Below are positions 53,639-63,469 of a stretch of 64,000 nt of DNA, piece by piece; the stretch's first letter is position 1, and every line of letters starts with the position of its first letter. Source of the DNA: Euclidia mi (taxonomy: Eukaryota; Arthropoda; Insecta; Lepidoptera; Erebidae); the NCBI GenBank assembly GCA_944739405.2, contig OX123188.2, positions 69,273,251 to 69,337,250 on the forward strand, written 5' to 3'. The translations under genes and the position numbers were made by a program. The notes beneath the pieces are model-generated. The model had not been told where the DNA came from. It did not search any database and saw only the letters and a list, made by a program, of their open reading frames with translations.

Positions 53639-56600
53639 TCAAAAATCTTCGGAGACTGGAATAAGCTTAGTAATGTGAAACAAGTTTGATTCAAGTTTTT
53701 TGTATCCTGTATTAATCCTATAAATCGAGTTAGATATTTTTTCTACGATTTTATAAGGACCAATTTTTAATTCATCAAGTTTTTTCCTATTTAGCTGATT
53801 CCCATTTTCCACATAAACTGAATCTCCTACTTTAAATTGAATAAATTTTCTGTTTTTGTCAAATTGTTTTTTATTATAATTGTGTGATTTTAAAGTTCGT
53901 TCCATGGCTATTCTCCTATCTTCTAATAAATCATTTTGTGTTAAATATTTTTCTAACTCGTCAGGTATGATATTATTTATTTTTCCTTCCATTAAATAAG
54001 TAGGAGAAAATCCTGTGACTGAGTGTTCAGTTTCATTATATCTATTGGTACATTCATGAGCAATAGTTGTCCATGCTAGTTTATTATTATTTTCATTAAT
54101 TTTACATCTTATTTTATTAACTAATGTCTGATTTAATCGTTCGTTTAAGCCATTTGAAAATGGTGCATTAACCGCGGTGAATATAATAGGTATGTTTTCT
54201 GTTTTTAAAAAACTTTTGAATTCCTTTGAATTTATGCCTGGGTACTGATCAAATAGAATCATTCCAATGTTATTTTCTGGAATAACTTTTTTTATAAGTT
54301 TTATGAAATCATTTGCATTTTGGGTATTTGATGTTAAAATATAAGCATACCTGGTGAAATGGTCTACCAATAAATGCAGATATGTTTTTGTTGAACGAGA
54401 GCCACCAAATCCACCAATGGTGTCTATGGAGACTATTTCGAAAGGGTAAGTAGCCGGACCCAGATGAGACATCAAACCGTATTTCAATTTTATTCTAGAT
54501 TTATTTTTGATGCATATTTGACAAGTATCACAGATTCTTTTTACATTATGTAATAAATTGTTTGCTGTATAGAATGGTTTGATTTTATTTTCTGTTTGTT
54601 TTATTCCTATATGGCAATATTTATAGTGAATATTTTTTATTAATTCTATACTAAACTCCTCAGTAAGTACGATTTTTTCCTTTTTTCCTACTTTTTTGAA
54701 ATATATATTATTTTTAAGTAATAGTTTATTTTTATTCAGTTTTATGTCTTTATTTTTTTCTTGATCATTTACAATGTCTTCCAATTTAATAAAATTTACT
54801 ATTTTTAATATTTCTTCCTGACCTACATGTGATTCTAATACCGGATTTCTACTTAAACTGTCTGCCTCTAAATTATCTTTTCCTGGTGAATATATAACCT
54901 TTAAATTAAATTGTGATAAGTAATATGTGAGGTCACCTAGTTCCTCGTCTGTTCTTGCTTTAATATTTAGTTTTTCTAGTGGTTTATGATCTGAAAACAC
55001 TTTAAATTCTTTTCCTATGAGCCAATGTTGCCAATATTTTACCGCCTCTTTTATTGCTAAACATTCCAAATAAATAGCCTTTTTCCGTTTTTGACTCTCA
55101 TTTAATTTTCTCGAAAAATATGCACATGGTTTTTCTTCTCCATTTTCTTGTGGTTGTTTCAAAATGGCACCTATACCTTGTATACTCGCGTCTGTATAAA
55201 TATGTATCGGTAGATCCGGATCAAAAATTTCTAATATAGGTTGTGAACAAAGCATTTTCTTTATTTTATCAAAAGATTCTTGACATTTTTCTGACCAATT
55301 AAATGTCTGATCTTTTCTCAACAAATTGTGTAAAGGATCTAATATGATTGACACATTTGGTATATATTTACCATAAAAATTAATTTTACCTAAAAACTGT
55401 CGAATGTTTTTTTTCGTTTTTGGGACAGGAAAATCTTTTATAGCAATTAAATTATCTTTTAGTGGAGTAACTGTATTATTTCTTATTATATGACCTAAAT
55501 ATTTTACGGAATCCTGTACAAAATTACATTTAGAGAATTTTAATCTAAATCCCTCCTTTGATATTGCTTCTAATAACAAGGATAAGTGTTTAATATGTTC
55601 AGTGAATGTCTGCGAAAATACTAAAATGTCATCAATGAAATTTACTGTAAATTTTGATAATTTGTGTTTCCTAATAATGCTAGATAATATTCTTTGAAAA
55701 ATTGCAGGTGAAGTTTTTAAACCAAATGGTAAACAAGTCCATTGAAAATGATTTTCTTGAGTAACAAATGCTGTCTTCTTCCTATCTTCAATCTTTAAAG
55801 GAATAGACCAGAATGCAGAATTAATGTCTAATGTTGAGAAAAAATTACAATTTCTGGTTTTTACCATCAAATCCTCTATAAGCGGGAATGGTTGCGACTG
55901 TGGAACTACTATTTTATTTAAATCACGAAAATCTATGCATAATCTAGATTTCTTTCCTTCTTCTTTTTTATAAGCTAATGTTATAGGAGCTGCAAAAGGC
56001 CTATAAGAATCCTCAATTAATTTTTTTTCTAATAATTTTGAAATTTGTTGTTCTATTTCTTTTTTATCTTCAAAATTGCATCTATAAGGTCGCTTGCTAC
56101 AATACGTATCTACTAATAAATCTATATGAGCTTCGTAGCCTTTCACCGAACCTACATCATATTTATCTTTAGCAAATAGTGATTTGTAGTTGCTTATCAA
56201 TTCATCTATTTTTGCTTGTTGATGAGCGTCTAAATGATTTATTGTAATGTTGAAATTCGTAACGTCTATGTATTCATTAAAGTTTATCTTACACTTATCA
56301 TTAAAATCAAACTTATTTTTCATGGTTACTTCCCTATCATTATTTTTATCAGTCAAACATTGTTTGAGTTGATTTTTTTTACCTGTAAAGCCAGGAATAT
56401 TTTCATTATTATTTTTCATGTTTAGGTTTTGTGTGATTGTTAAATTATCATTTTGAATCAATTGGAAAGATTTTATACAATCCAACCCGATTAAGAAATC
56501 ATAATCAAAATTCTGTTCGTCTATGACAAAAACATTCACATCTTTTTCTATTTCAAAAATTTTTATCCTTAGGGTTACTATACCTATAGACTTTTTTACA

Positions 56601-56773
56601 CCATTAATCATTTTTAAATTTGCTTGACTATTGTTATTGTTGCTTGGGTCTTTTTTTAAGGATAATAGTCTAGAATTAATTAAACTAACATTTGATCCTG
56701 AATCATAAACCCCCAATGTTTCCATTGAATCATTTATTATTAACTTAATTTTGATTAATGGTGGAATTATTAG
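53639..56773 (-). CDS. Gypsy pol: protease, reverse transcriptase, RNase H, integrase
   Basis: The ATG at 56725 opens 1028 codons, but the frame is open further upstream to 56773, where it would be entered by a -1 shift from gag. Counting from the ATG: aspartic protease YDSGSNVSLI (D8); reverse transcriptase LCIDFRDLN (about 262-270), LPFGLKTSPAIFQ and the catalytic FIDD (363-366); RNase H with YTDAS (about 510) and LECLA; integrase HHCC zinc motif (H700, H705, C732, C735) and the D,D,E core (about D768, D826, E862, in SIDTIG, LFDQYPG and SNGLNERLNQ). The domain order protease-RT-RNase H-integrase is the Ty3/Gypsy order. It is uninterrupted, so the copy is young, though without a 5' LTR it has no promoter of its own. 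Confidence 0.92.
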   Translation of the reverse strand, partial: LIIPPLIKIKLIINDSMETLGVYDSGSNVSLINSRLLSLKKDPSNNNNSQANLKMINGVKKSIGIVTLRIKIFEIEKDVNVFVIDEQNFDYDFLIGLDCIKSFQLIQNDNLTITQNLNMKNNNENIPGFTGKKNQLKQCLTDKNNDREVTMKNKFDFNDKCKINFNEYIDVTNFNITINHLDAHQQAKIDELISNYKSLFAKDKYDVGSVKGYEAHIDLLVDTYCSKRPYRCNFEDKKEIEQQISKLLEKKLIEDSYRPFAAPITLAYKKEEGKKSRLCIDFRDLNKIVVPQSQPFPLIEDLMVKTRNCNFFSTLDINSAFWSIPLKIEDRKKTAFVTQENHFQWTCLPFGLKTSPAIFQRILSSIIRKHKLSKFTVNFIDDILVFSQTFTEHIKHLSLLLEAISKEGFRLKFSKCNFVQDSVKYLGHIIRNNTVTPLKDNLIAIKDFPVPKTKKNIRQFLGKINFYGKYIPNVSIILDPLHNLLRKDQTFNWSEKCQESFDKIKKMLCSQPILEIFDPDLPIHIYTDASIQGIGAILKQPQENGEEKPCAYFSRKLNESQKRKKAIYLECLAIKEAVKYWQHWLIGKEFKVFSDHKPLEKLNIKARTDEELGDLTYYLSQFNLKVIYSPGKDNLEADSLSRNPVLESHVGQEEILKIVNFIKLEDIVNDQEKNKDIKLNKNKLLLKNNIYFKKVGKKEKIVLTEEFSIELIKNIHYKYCHIGIKQTENKIKPFYTANNLLHNVKRICDTCQICIKNKSRIKLKYGLMSHLGPATYPFEIVSIDTIGGFGGSRSTKTYLHLLVDHFTRYAYILTSNTQNANDFIKLIKKVIPENNIGMILFDQYPGINSKEFKSFLKTENIPIIFTAVNAPFSNGLNERLNQTLVNKIRCKINENNNKLAWTTIAHECTNRYNETEHSVTGFSPTYLMEGKINNIIPDELEKYLTQNDLLEDRRIAMERTLKSHNYNKKQFDKNRKFIQFKVGDSVYVENGNQLNRKKLDELKIGPYKIVEKISNSIYRINTGYKKLESNLFHITKLIPVSEDF

Positions 56774-57030
56774 TTTTTTGGATCTATTTCATTTAAACTC
56801 ATTTCTAATTCAGAGTTATTAACACTTCTAATTTGCTCCTTCTTAAAGTGTGCGCTATCCTTATTTTTGAACCAACATGCGGATTCTGGATGATACCGGG
56901 TTCCTTTCTTTTCTTTTTCACAAATTCTACATGGTTTGTATTTTAGGTTATTTTCTTTAATCCTACTTTCCGAATTTATTCTCCTTTTTTCACTATTCTT
57001 ATTATTCATTAAATGTTCTAAGCTATTATA
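56770..57030 (-). pseudogene. Gypsy gag, C-terminal end only
   Basis: About 79 codons from an internal ATG at 57009, with the frame open a little further upstream. The zinc knuckle is C-x2-C-x9-H-x4-C (CRICEKEKKGTRYHPESACW), a spacing seen in some insect Gypsy nucleocapsids. The capsid part is missing. The frame ends in a TAA placed exactly after the slippery heptamer. Confidence 0.75.
56773..56779 (-). promoter_or_regulatory. Programmed -1 frameshift site A AAA AAC
   Basis: The minus strand reads CCA AAA AAC TAA in the gag frame. The heptamer A AAA AAC fits X XXY YYZ and is immediately followed by the gag stop. The -1 frame is pol, open from here through the protease. Frame arithmetic agrees: gag codons start at coordinates divisible by 3, and pol codons at 3n+1, which is a shift of one base back. 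Frameshifting itself is inferred. Confidence 0.85.
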
Positions 57031-57512
57031 ATAAAATAAAGTATTTAAAATATATTAATAAAATTATTATCTAGTAATAAAAACTGGACACGAAACTGAT
57101 GCAATGGTTTATCACTGCACCACCCGCCAGCAGACACACACATACACGATCACAGATTACTACTAATATGTAACTATACACGATAACATTACCGACTATG
57201 CAACAAAACGAAATAAAAACAGGAAAGAAAAAAAAAAGACAAGGAATTAAACGCATTAACACATTTTAAAAGAACGCGCAACACTTGTGCGTTTCTGAAC
57301 GCAACTTTTACGTGTCACTTTGTGTCTTAATATTTGATAGAACTGTCAATTCTTGTGTCAAACAAAGTTAACAAAACTTTTAACAAAGAGGATGTGATAA
57401 AAGTACAATGAACATGTTAATGGCGTACTACATACAAATAAATATAGTTATGATTATGCACGAAAGCGGGATACATAGAAATAATGGAGATAGAAAAACG
57501 TGAAACAAAAAA
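57031..57512 (-). other. LINE family A spacer, upstream side
   Basis: No gene. The minus strand contains TGTCTGCTGGCGGGTGGTGC, aligned with the spacer of copy 1, and an AT-rich stretch that also aligns up to the Gypsy junction. A 63-codon frame here is chance. Confidence 0.75.
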
Positions 57513-58268
57513 CTATTTACGTTGTCCATTCTTGCCATTCCCGGATGCTCCCGTCGAAGCGGCGTCCCCGACTCCGCTCCTGGCCTCTGCTGAAGAGCTG
57601 CTCGACGCTTTGGGATATTTCTTAATAAGCCCATTGAGTTCATCCTCGGCAACTACTTTGTGACGGCTTCCATCCGGTGCTTTTATTACTATGCAGCCGT
57701 CCTGGGTCCAGCAAGTTCGGATCCCAAAGTGTAACCTGGCTTTACTGAATACTCCTTGTCGCGTTTTCGTAAGAAATTCCCTGACTGCTATGGAGGAACC
57801 CTTAAGAGCAGTTTTTGCTCGCCACGCTGCAGATCTGGCATCAAGTGTGGTGAAGTGAACGAGTATCGGCCGCTTGCTGTCATTTTTGGGCACACCGAGT
57901 CTGTGGCAGCTGCTTACGTCTGAAGTGGAGATGTTCTTAAGGCCAAGCTTGGACTGGATAATGGCGTGGATTGTTGCAGCACAATCCTCTTTATCTGCTT
58001 CGGGTACCCCTAAGAAAAGGAGGGACTTACGCCTGTGCCTGGTTTCTACTACATCCAGCTGTCTGTGACATTCTTGAATTTGCTGCCGGAGCAAACCCAA
58101 CATCTTAAACACCAACTCGCGGAACGTGCGAAACTCCTCAGCAACCCGCGCCACAGTATCCTTAGCAGAGTTACCACAATGCAACTGTGCCTCAAGTTCT
58201 GCCATCCGTTTCACAAAGCTTTCTTCCAGGCATTTCAGTGCTGATTCAATGTCGTTCAATTGTGACAT
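57513..58268 (-). CDS. LINE family A ORF1: RNA-binding protein (251 aa)
   Basis: It resembles L1-ORF1p. An N-terminal coiled coil (about residues 1-80; IESALKCLEESFVKRMAELE) is followed by an RRM-like domain (about 82-165: RKSLLFLGVPE, SSCHRLGV, RPILVHFTTLDA), then a C-terminal domain (TKTRQGVFSKARLHFGI, CWTQDGCIVIKAPDGS) and a Ser/Gly/Lys tail. Trimer formation and RNA chaperone activity are known for the family and inferred here. The fragment at 2-442 is its close relative. The ATG at 58268 is the first in frame. Confidence 0.85.
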   Translation of the reverse strand: MSQLNDIESALKCLEESFVKRMAELEAQLHCGNSAKDTVARVAEEFRTFRELVFKMLGLLRQQIQECHRQLDVVETRHRRKSLLFLGVPEADKEDCAATIHAIIQSKLGLKNISTSDVSSCHRLGVPKNDSKRPILVHFTTLDARSAAWRAKTALKGSSIAVREFLTKTRQGVFSKARLHFGIRTCWTQDGCIVIKAPDGSRHKVVAEDELNGLIKKYPKASSSSSAEARSGVGDAASTGASGNGKNGQRK

Positions 58269-58986
58269 AGTGATTTGAAGTGAAATATGTGCAGGTGATG
58301 TGCTGGCAGGTGGTAAAGTACTATCACTTAATTATTCAGTGTAATAAACACAATCCAAGTTAGTACTGGTGTTAATTAGAAAATTTTATGTATTTTAGTG
58401 CGATAGAATTAAGAAAAAACAATTATTTAAATTAAATTATAGTTATTAAAATTGCAAATACGTGTAGACTTTTTGGCACCTACCCCCTAAAATCAAAATA
58501 AAATTTAAGTGCACTTTATATCAACATTACATCAACGTGTAATTCAGCTTTCAGTTTTGCGTAAACAAACTTACGTATAAGAATTGTTTGGTAAACTTTA
58601 GCTCGGATTAGCATATGCGGGTTAGCATAATTGAAATACACATTTCTAATTTGCTGATGCTATTACCACTCATCTAAGCAACACAACTACAACATATATC
58701 TAACTTCAAATCTCAAAGGAAACAACTACATGTTCTGAAGATAAAGTTTGAACGAACTGTACTTATGTTATGTAATACTTGCACACCTATATAAGGTGAA
58801 GACAGATAGACAGACTTATAGAAATGAGTACTTCCCATCTTTACTTACTTGTTTAAAAATGCAGGAAGTAAATATATTTATGTAAGTTCATCTCTAATAT
58901 AACCTACCCATAGAATATGACATTAAAATTCATAGAATATGACATCAACATTCAGCTTTTTAATATTTTATGAAAAAATTAAATTA
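58269..58986. other. LINE 5' UTR and AT-rich junction to Copia
   Basis: The first ~170 bp are probably the 5' UTR of LINE copy 2. The rest holds no gene. CCTATATAAGG at about 58786 is TATA-like on both strands, but without a supported transcript. Confidence 0.4.
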
Positions 58987-59083
58987 TGTTGGAACAGACT
59001 TTATTTAATGAAGTGACATATATACATCAAACGGAATACAGGAATATGAATTCAAAATTTTGATTAGCCAGTGTTATACAACA
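58987..59083 (-). repeat. Putative Copia 3' LTR (short or partial)
   Basis: Minus strand TGTTGTATAAC...GTTCCAACA, with a TATATAT block and AATAAA inside. The TGTTG/CAACA ends are Copia-like, but 97 bp is very short and no partner exists, so the right limit may be wrong. Confidence 0.4.
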
Positions 59084-59108
59084 CACTCCCCCGTAATCAA
59101 AACAAGAA

Positions 59109-61109
59109 TTATAAAGACAAATCTATTCCTTTTAAACAATTCTGATGCTTGATGCGTGTCAATGGCTTAGTAAGTACATCAGCCCACATCTCTAAAGTAG
59201 GAGTATATACAACATTAATGACACTGTTAGCTAATAAGTCGCGTATGTAATGAAATCTCGTGTCAATATGTTTGGTTCTATTGTGGTGAACTGGATTCAT
59301 TGCTAACTTCTGGGCAGACTGTGAATCATTGTAAATGGTAACAACAGTTGACTTACCAGTAAGTTCACACAACAATCGCTTCAGAAATTGAGCTTCTCTA
59401 CCCGCACTCGACAAACTCATATATTCCGCTTCGCTAGATGACAAGGCAATGGTGGTCTGCTTCTTACTCTCCCATGAAATGGCTCCACCGGCCATAGAAA
59501 AATAGAATCCGGTGTATGATCGACGATCCATAGGACAATTGGCCCAATCTGCATCCGCGTAGCCAATTAGATGCCCACCGCCTTTCCTATAAGTAATGCC
59601 CAAATTTATTGTGCCTTTTAAATATTGCAACACACGTTTTGCCGCCTTCCAATGACTTTTATCATATTTAGTGTTAAATTGACTTAAATATGAAGTCGCA
59701 AAAGCAATATCTGGACGAGTATTGACGGCCAGAAAATTGAGTGAGCCTATCAGTTGCTGATACGGATAGGACAATGAAGATTCACTTACATCACTCTTCT
59801 CACTCGGCAGCAAACGTTTCATTTCCAACGGTGTAGGAACGGCCTTACATTCCGACATGTTGAACTTTCGCAGCAAATCGCGAATGTAACTTTCTTGAGA
59901 TATTTTAATCTCATTAGGTTTACAGTGTATATTTAAACCTAAATAATAATTTGGTTCGCCTATCACTTTCAGGCTAAAATAATTCCGTAAGTCAGTTATG
60001 ACAGTGTCAAGAGTTTTATTTTCTTTATACAGAATGACAATGTCATCGACATGGAAAACGAGTATTATTAACTCACTACCAAACTTTTTAGTATAAATGC
60101 ATGCTTCCGAAGGAGTTTGGTTAAAACCAATGCATTGTAAAATTTCGGTAAATTTTTTGTACCATGCTCGCGAAGCCTGTTTGAGGCCATAAAGCGAACG
60201 TTTTAGTAAACATACTTTATCTTCTTGACCAGGTTTAGAAAAACCTTCCGGCTGACTCATATATACCTCTTCCTCCAAAAATCCATTCAAAAATGCCGTA
60301 TCAACATCTAAATGGTGCATTTTCATTCCCTTTTCCGCAGCCAATGCAAACAACATGCGTAAAGAAGAATTCCGGACGACTGAAGAGAAAGTTTTTAAAT
60401 AGTCAATGCCATAAACTTGGTTAAATCCTTTCGCGACAAGTCTCGCTTTATATTTGATTACGTCAACATGCGCATTTTTCTTCAATTTGTAGATCCATTT
60501 GCAAGGTATGACCTTCTTATCTGGTCTGTTAACGAGAACCCAAGTTTGTTTCTCAAGCAGTGACTGATATTCATCTTGCATAGCTTGATACCATTTATCT
60601 CTATCATCTGCATTCATAGCCTGTGTATAAGTTGTAGGTTTATCCATCAGCTGAGGGGATGAAGTCTGCATACAGACACAATTGGCAGCAGAATTAGGCT
60701 TTCTTGGTCTTAAAATGTACCTTGGTTCTACAAACTCAGTATCAGATTCCATATCCTCTGATGAAGATGCAATTACAGGTTGAACTGACTCATTCCGAGT
60801 ATCAGCATTATGCGATTGCTCTACAACATCAATAGCAGCCTGGAAATCTTCTGATACTTGCGCAACATCAGGTTGAATCTGTTCATCTTCAATGACAACT
60901 GGTGTTCGACTGTCTGAATTATGCGACGAATTTACTTGTGAACTTAGCAATAGAGGTATAACTGCTGGTTCAGTTAAATCATTACCGGACTTACAGCTTT
61001 TCTTCCCTTTCAAATCTTGAAAATCATGTTCAAGGAAAGTAACATCTCTGCTTTTCATAAGTCTTCTGGGATATCTAATGTCTCTGAAATAATAACTTCT
61101 GGGATCTTC
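59109..61109 (-). pseudogene. Copia reverse transcriptase and RNase H
   Basis: Open from just after the TGA at 61110 to the natural stop at 59109. After an acidic linker, the reverse transcriptase shows YKARLVAKGFNQ, HHLDVDTAFLNG, VYMSQPEGF, SLYGLKQASRAWY and the catalytic FHVDDIV (Copia elements usually have YVDD). RNase H shows YADADWANC, SYTGFYF, LSSSEAEYMSL and a KHIDTRFHYIRD end. This is the normal C-terminal half of a Copia polyprotein and reads well, but it is cut off from the N-terminal half by the upstream lesions. Confidence 0.88.
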
Positions 61110-61570
61110 TCAATATCCGACGAAAATGTGTTCGGATGCTTTCATGTCCAATTTCTTCCGACTATATTCGAGGACATGGATAAAAACTCTACATCCAAAA
61201 ACACGCAGATGAGAAAGATTTGGTATTTTACCATACCATTTCTCGTACGCCGTCTTGCCTTCGAGAGCACGGTGAGGAGATCTATTTTTGAAATATACAG
61301 CCATCTCTGCAGCATCTTGCCAATAAGCCGGAGAAAGAGAACTGTCAGAAAGCATTGATCTTACTTTCTCCATAATCGAACGATTCGTTTTTTCGGCAAT
61401 AGAATTTTGCTGGGGACTGTAGGGAACTGTTGTTTGATGTTGAATCCCTTCATTTTGTAAATAGTTCGTAAATTCAGCATTAACATATTCTTTCCCGTTG
61501 TCACTCTTCAGTATCTTAATCTTAGCTCCTGTTTCCTGCTCTACGGACGACTGGAAAATACGAAAGTTCT
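61110..61570 (-). pseudogene. Copia integrase, C-terminal part
   Basis: In the second frame it reads FQSSVEQETGAKIKILKSDN, then QQNSIAEKTNRS, then a block AYWQDAAEMAVYFKNRSPHR, and ends EHIFVGY followed by TGA. The same frame then continues into the reverse transcriptase part, so the TGA is a point mutation (a Cys codon fits). The second D and the E of the integrase core lie here. Confidence 0.82.
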
Positions 61571-63049
61571 TTACTGAGAAAAATCATCTATAAAAAATAA
61601 AATATACTTATTGCCTTGAAATGACGTTTCAGGCAAAGGTCCACAAATATCTGAATGAATAAGTTCCAGAACAGTAGTTGATTTCTTATGTGAAACTTTC
61701 TTAAAAGGTTTCCTATTCTGCTTACCTTCAATGCAGGGGATACATGGTTCATTATCGACTTCTGAATAGTCCACGCCCACTGCGTGTCCCTTCCTTAGTT
61801 GATCCATCCCAATGCGGCATAAATGACCTAAACGTCTATGCCAGAGCTTGAAGCTAGAAACATCAGAGTGTGTCTCAAAAGCGGATAGTTGAGTCGTTGG
61901 GTTGACTGTACAATCTAAAGAATACAGTCCACCACATATAGAACCATGTAAAATAACATCGCTTGTACAGGAAAAAACATCAAAATCATAAAAATTACAA
62001 ACAGTTCTACCAAAAACAACGCTAAAACCTTTATCTACCGCCTTTTTCACTGAAATAAGATTAGAATTCAAGTTCGGTACGTGAACCACATCAGTTATCT
62101 TCTTTATATCAGTATTTTGACCGCAACTGGTGATTGAAACATCTCCGACGCCTTTACTAGGCAGTACATCTCCATTTGCTATAGTCACAGTCCCAAGAGA
62201 TGAACCTCTCACATTTTCCATCCATTCAGCTCGTGACGTCATTTGCGCTGAAGCTCCAGAATCTATAAACCATTTATCACGCTCTAATCCGTCATTGACA
62301 TTTAATGCACGTAGAGAATTCTTGTGATTTACTAGTTTCTTCTTCTTGTCCTTCTTATGGGGACAGTCTGGACGCTTATGTCCTGGCTCCATACAGTCGT
62401 AACAAACAATAGCTTTCTTCGATTTGGATGTATGAGGTTTGTTCTGGTTCATTCGTGTACGAAGAGCAGTATCTGGGTTATCTACAGCTGGTTTATTCAA
62501 TTCATTCATTAATTTGGTCTTAATCAAATCCACTGTAATGTCTATGTTGGAATTTTCCAAGGCCATTACTAAAGGTGCATATTGAGGACTTAAACCTCCT
62601 AGAAGAATCGCAGCTATTGAAGCATCTTCTATAATTTTGCCAATATCAGCCAAATCTTGCACAGTTGACATGACAGCATTTATGTACGTCTCTATATTGG
62701 AATCAAAATCATGAAGACAGTACCTGTATAGTTTCCGTTCGAGGCTTATACGTCGCCCTAAACCTTTGTCCACGTAAGTGGGCGAAAGAGCATCCCAAGC
62801 TTTCTTGGCTGTTTTGCATGATCTTACATGAGTTATTGCCATACCATCTAAAGTGAGACATATTTTCGATAACGCCTTTTCATCGTTTAGTGATTTCTTC
62901 TCAGCAGAAATATCATTATCTTGAGAATATCCAACAATCGTCTCCCATAACTCTTCATGCATAAGGTACATACGCATTTTGAATTTCCATACGGAATAAC
63001 CGTCTCTGTTTATGAGTGGTTTTATACCAGAAATGGAATTACTTGCCAT
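61571..63049 (-). pseudogene. Copia gag, protease and integrase N-terminus
   Basis: 492 codons from ATG 63049. Gag carries YSVWKFKMRMYLMHEELWE near the start and one zinc knuckle, CYDCMEPGHKRPDC (about 215-230). Protease follows with WFIDSGASAQMTS (about 260). Integrase starts with the HHCC motif (LWHRRLGHL, then CIPCIEGKQ) and the first core Asp in LIHSDICGPLP. The frame breaks after FFIDDFSQ: about 20 expected residues are missing, and the frame changes before FQSSVEQETG. Confidence 0.88.
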
Positions 63050-63056
63050 ATTTACA

Positions 63057-63469
63057 CTGTAACGTAAAAAGAACCTTTCGGGTGTATGCTGTTACGTTAT
63101 CCCTACTAGGGGGTGTCTAAATGAGAAGCGTGGTTAAATGTTACAATAAAAATTGATTTAATTGCCAAATAAATTTTATACATCAATTAGCAAGCGTTAC
63201 TTAAATGAAAAAGATTACGATTTATGTGATATTTAGAAAAATTAACTCAGGGTCGCGTAGTTCGGCGAGGGGTGGGGTTTGTGTGGAGAATCCAGCTGCC
63301 GATGGTCCAGGATAGTTGGTCCACTTAACTCCGAGCTGTAGTCGCCGCAGAAAGGGCGCGCGAAGCCAACGCGTCCGCTTATATAGAGGCTCGCAGTGCG
63401 GTGGGGACGGAACATGCAGGCAGCCGGGAGGCGGTGTCGTCCCGACGTCACAGCGACGTCACACACTCC
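63057..63469 (-). repeat. Putative GC-rich LTR or promoter block
   Basis: It is CpG-rich and contains TATATAAG on the minus strand at about 63378-63385. The minus-strand ends are TGTGTGACG at one side and CGTTACA or CGTAACA at the other, so it has TG...CA-type ends. A run of G (GGGGGGAG, minus strand) precedes it like a polypurine tract, suggesting a 3' LTR of another element, or a solo LTR. It sits directly upstream of the Copia ATG but does not match the Copia 3' end. Confidence 0.45.

Larger units (their letters stand above)
53231..57030 (-). mobile_element. Gypsy/Ty3 element, 5'-truncated, inserted in LINE copy 2
   Basis: It keeps the end of gag, an intact pol, a polypurine tract and one LTR. 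The 5' LTR, primer-binding site and most of gag are absent. Flanking LINE sequence is continuous on both sides, so the truncation happened without obvious loss of LINE DNA. No envelope frame lies between pol and the 3' LTR. The right boundary is approximate (57010-57035). Confidence 0.85.
49795..58440 (-). mobile_element. LINE family A, copy 2, split by a Gypsy insertion
   Basis: On the minus strand the order is ORF1 (58268-57513), LINE spacer (57512 to about 57030), a Gypsy element (about 57030 to 53231), LINE leader (53230-53171), ORF2 (53170-50195), 3' UTR and an AAAT-repeat tail ending at about 49797. Both LINE ORFs are open. The spacer on the two sides of the Gypsy aligns with the uninterrupted spacer of copy 1. 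The 5' limit of the LINE is approximate. Confidence 0.88.
58987..63056 (-). mobile_element. Copia-type LTR retrotransposon, inactivated
   Basis: Domain order on the minus strand is gag-protease-integrase-reverse transcriptase-RNase H, the Copia order. There are three open segments separated by a deletion/frameshift near 61571 and a TGA at 61110-61112. At the 3' side a purine tract (GGGGGAG) is followed by TGTTGTATAACACTGG, which looks like an LTR start; a matching CAACA end at 58987 would give an LTR of only 97 bp. No copy of that LTR is found at the 5' side. Confidence 0.8.

Noticed and set aside
53231..53640. Envelope gene of an infectious Gypsy
   Set aside because: Only about 20 bp lie between the pol stop and the polypurine tract, so no env frame can exist here.
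58780..58800. Host promoter at CCTATATAAGG
   Set aside because: The TATA-like word is palindromic and no downstream coding sequence is recognisable on either strand.
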